Assembly (NCBI GenBank): GCA_026954325.1
Contig: JAIXKK010000182.1
Location: 1 to 40,574 of the forward strand
Origin: Bryobacterales bacterium
GTDB lineage: Bacteria > Acidobacteriota > Terriglobia > Bryobacterales > Bryobacteraceae
DNA: 40,574 nucleotides
Direction: 5' to 3'
In this document: positions 38,548 to 40,574 of the stretch, one piece after another
Layout of the letters: every line of letters begins with the position of its first letter
How positions within the stretch are numbered: the stretch's first letter is position 1
Translations under genes and position numbers: made by a program
The notes under the pieces: generated by a model
The model's database searches: none
What the model was told of the DNA's origin: nothing
Seen by the model: the letters and a program-made list of their open reading frames with translations, nothing else

Positions 38548-39606
38548 TTGCCTATCACCGACGAAAAAGAACGCGCCCGCGTGCTCAGCACCACCCTGGG
38601 CCAGATTGAAAAGCAGTTTGGAAAGGGATCCATCGTCCGGCTTGGCTCGCGCGAAGCCGTGGTGGCCGTCTCCACCATCTCCACCGGCTCCATCTCCCTC
38701 GATTTCGCCCTCGGCGCCGGCGGGTTCCCCCGCGGCCGCATCAGCGAGATCTTCGGGCCGGAATCATCGGGCAAGACCACGGTCGCGCTGCAAGTGGTGG
38801 CCGAGGCGCAGAAGACCGGCGGCATGGCGGCGTTCATCGACGTTGAGCATGCGCTCGATCCTATCTACGCCCGGAAACTCGGTGTCGATGTGGACAACCT
38901 GCTGGTGTCGCAGCCGGACTACGCCGAGCAGGCTCTCGAGATCACCAATGCGCTGATAGCCTCCGGTTCGATCGATGTCCTGATTGTCGACTCGGTGGCG
39001 GCGCTGGTTCCGAAGACCGAACTGGACGGCGAGATGGGCGACAGCTTCATGGGCGTGCAGGCGCGGCTCATGAGCCAGGCGATGCGCAAACTCACGGGCG
39101 TGGTTTCGAAATCGAATACCTGCCTCATCTTCATCAACCAGATACGCGAGAAGATCGGCGTCATGTTCGGCAATCCGGAAACCACCACCGGCGGGCGGGC
39201 GCTGAAGTTCTACTCCTCCGTCCGCGCCGATATCCGCCGCATCGCGGCCATCAAGGACGGCGAGACGGTCACGGGCAACCGCACCAAGGTGAAGATCGTG
39301 AAGAACAAACTCGCGCCCCCGTTCCGCGAAGCGGAGTTCGACATCATGTACGGCGAGGGCATCTCGAAAGAAGGCGACCTGCTCGACCTGTCGGTGGCGA
39401 ACAACATTGTGGAGAAGAGCGGGTCCTGGTACAGCTACAAAGGCGAGCGCATCGGACAGGGGCGGGAGAATGCGCGCACGTTCCTGAAGGATCATGGAGA
39501 CATGCGGCAGACTCTCGACACGGAGGTCCGAAAGATCCTCGGCCTGACGGCCGCGGTTCCCGCGCCGGAACCGGTTGCGGCGGCTCCGGCGGGAAAGTCG
39601 CGCTAG
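38548..39606 (+). CDS. recA: Recombinase RecA
   Basis: DNA-dependent ATPase that forms filaments on single-stranded DNA, drives homologous strand exchange and stimulates LexA self-cleavage. The 352-residue sequence is unmistakable: LGQIEKQFGKGSIVRLG, Walker A GPESSGKTT (about 70-78), VEHALDPIYARKLGV, Walker B DVLIVDSVAALVPKTELDGEMGD, MSQAMRKL, FINQIREKIGVMFGNPETTTGGRALKFYSSVR (loop L2 region) and the Ala/Pro-rich C-terminal tail. The start is TTG at 38548, supported by AGAGGA eight bases upstream and by the usual N-terminus. It stands alone, and no recX or lexA follows. It converges on the GlcG-like gene with seven bases between the stops. Confidence 0.99.
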   Translation: MPITDEKERARVLSTTLGQIEKQFGKGSIVRLGSREAVVAVSTISTGSISLDFALGAGGFPRGRISEIFGPESSGKTTVALQVVAEAQKTGGMAAFIDVEHALDPIYARKLGVDVDNLLVSQPDYAEQALEITNALIASGSIDVLIVDSVAALVPKTELDGEMGDSFMGVQARLMSQAMRKLTGVVSKSNTCLIFINQIREKIGVMFGNPETTTGGRALKFYSSVRADIRRIAAIKDGETVTGNRTKVKIVKNKLAPPFREAEFDIMYGEGISKEGDLLDLSVANNIVEKSGSWYSYKGERIGQGRENARTFLKDHGDMRQTLDTEVRKILGLTAAVPAPEPVAAAPAGKSR

Positions 39607-39613
39607 GCGCGGA

Positions 39614-40435
39614 TTACTGCGCGGGGCCGGTGGGGAACTGCGCCGGCAGTTGCGTGGACACGGTAGTCGCCGTGGCATCGCACATGGGATGGCCGAAGCC
39701 GCTCGGACTGGGGGCGGTGGTGTGGCCGGCAAGCGGGGCGGGAATGTCGTTAATGATGTTGTCCTTCCCCACGCCGCTCAGGCCCGAAGGAACGTTGTCG
39801 AAGTTGAGGGCATGACGCGTCTTCCACGCCACGATGTGGTCCGTGCAGGAGGTGTCGCCGCTGACGCCGAGACCGCCCACCAGCGTGCCGGCTGAATTGT
39901 AGAGCGCCAGCCCGCCGCCGAAGACATTGACTCCGCCGATGTTCTTGCCCACCATCGGATCGTTGGACTGGCCGTAGTTGGCTTCGTTGCCTCCATAAGC
40001 CACGCCGGTGTCGACGGGATTACTGTGCTGGAGACCGTAAAGCGTCCCGCCGGGCTGTGTAGCGGCATAGAGATTGGCTGTCGAGAGCGCGAAGCCGGGG
40101 AGGCTGAACGCATTCGCCGTGTTGGCCTTCTGCGCGGCAATGACCCGGCTTCCGGGCCATTGGGCTCCGCGGTTTGCGCCGGTGAAGGCAACGGCGCAAA
40201 CAACGCCATCGCGGTTAACCACGGCAGCCCACATGTTATTGTTGAGGCCGCCATTGGCGGCGTTGCCGGCGGCAGGCGCCACGCTTTTGAGCGCGGTCTT
40301 CAGGGCGCTATAGCCGGGCAGGTCCTGGCAGGCGTTGTTATGCCTCCTATTGTCATCGTTGCCGTCATCGGCCATGGCAAAGCCGGCCGTGAATACGATG
40401 GCGGCCGCCATGGTGAGAAGCTGTCTTGCATTCAT
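39614..40435 (-). CDS. Exported GlcG/HbpS-like protein
   Basis: Secreted protein of 273 residues. Signal peptide MNARQLLTMAAAIVFTAGFAMA, then an acidic and Asn-rich linker. A GlcG/HbpS-type domain follows: ALKTALKSVAPAAGNAANGGLNNNMWAAVVNRDGVVCAVAFTG, GSRVIAAQKANTANAFSL, GKNIGGVNVFGGGLALYNSAGTLVGGLGVSGDTSCTDHIVAW. The DRDG-like NRDG, the VIAAQKANTA helix and the final GGLGVSGD are hallmarks of this fold, known in haem-degrading or haem-binding HbpS and in proteins near glycolate genes. The two cysteines (VVCAV and SCTDH) could form a disulfide. Start ATG 40435 is supported by GGAGGA four bases away. A TATACT flanked by GGAGG and CCTCC lies upstream at 40481-40496. The ligand is unknown. Confidence 0.85.
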   Translation of the reverse strand: MNARQLLTMAAAIVFTAGFAMADDGNDDNRRHNNACQDLPGYSALKTALKSVAPAAGNAANGGLNNNMWAAVVNRDGVVCAVAFTGANRGAQWPGSRVIAAQKANTANAFSLPGFALSTANLYAATQPGGTLYGLQHSNPVDTGVAYGGNEANYGQSNDPMVGKNIGGVNVFGGGLALYNSAGTLVGGLGVSGDTSCTDHIVAWKTRHALNFDNVPSGLSGVGKDNIINDIPAPLAGHTTAPSPSGFGHPMCDATATTVSTQLPAQFPTGPAQ

Positions 40436-40574
40436 GGAATCCTCCAATCAGGCGGGGTTGTAGGGTCCCCGTTTCAGTTAGGAGGAGTATACCTCCGTTG
40501 AGACCGGTTTGCCGAGGGGGCAGCATTTTCTAATCCAAGAATGATCCTGAAAGCTGGTCCTGTTTCCAATGCAA
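40436..40574. promoter_or_regulatory. Upstream region of the GlcG-like gene
   Basis: On the minus strand TATACT (complement of 40486-40491) sits inside a small inverted repeat with GGAGG (40481-40485) and CCTCC (40492-40496) arms, which makes it a candidate -10 box. No clear -35 box is seen. The rest to the window edge shows no coding sequence I can support. Confidence 0.3.

Noticed and set aside
1..40574. tRNA, rRNA or CRISPR loci
   Set aside because: None of the intergenic regions shows cloverleaf-like, rRNA-like or regularly spaced repeat sequence. The only repeats are the short ones listed.

Overview
This is a GC-rich bacterial chromosome segment, most likely from an acidobacterium of the Bryobacterales/Solibacter group. 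The assignment is an inference. It rests on two copies of the acidobacterial VWFA-related family (13930-14974, 37564-38499), PEGA-domain proteins and a PEGA-tailed Ser/Thr kinase, a PEP-CTERM-type exported protein, a secreted protease with S-layer-homology-like repeats, a TonB receptor with a carboxypeptidase-regulatory-like N-terminus, and the overall gene style. I see no rRNA, tRNA, CRISPR array or complete insertion sequence.

Layout. 1-728: 3' end of citrate synthase and a hairpin. 934-2966: a small DNA-modification island with a C5-cytosine methyltransferase, a decayed DUF4928-like gene, the Vsr mismatch endonuclease and a truncated fourth reading frame, ending near inverted repeats. 2998-6087: a small peptidoglycan-binding-like protein, then a cobalamin riboswitch leading into a TonB-dependent receptor. 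6098-10622: a Ser/Thr kinase divergent from ftsY, followed by ribD and ribE. 10623-17076: a DHH phosphoesterase, a PEP-CTERM-like protein with a damaged tail, a TolB-like propeller protein, a frameshifted VWFA protein and a secreted serine protease. 17140-19169: a degenerate receiver domain, DUF507 and a ribokinase-family kinase.

19189-27122 is one leftward run of eight closely packed genes: two GT2 glycosyltransferases, DUF2304, a TMTC-like membrane/TPR protein, a GT4 glycosyltransferase, a TPR protein, a second large membrane protein and a PEGA protein. It looks like a cell-envelope glycan or protein-glycosylation operon. 27309-30144 holds a convergent pair: a Gfo/Idh/MocA-like exported oxidoreductase and a Tat-exported protein of unknown function. 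After a 450-bp non-coding region with repeats come an acyl-CoA synthetase, an ECHDC3-like crotonase and a YkgJ-type cysteine-cluster protein (30597-33436), tightly coupled. 33402-40435 carries a GT-C-like membrane protein and SppA (leftward), RluD-type pseudouridine synthase, a VWFA protein and RecA (rightward), and a secreted GlcG/HbpS-like protein (leftward).

The most interesting leads are the eight-gene glycan operon, the decayed methyltransferase-DUF4928-Vsr cassette with its truncated fourth gene, the crotonase lacking both catalytic glutamates, a hairpin that presents the ribosome-binding site of the PEP-CTERM gene, two frameshifts in envelope-protein genes, and a possible SOS box in front of recA. 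All family names come from reading motifs by eye, without database searches.
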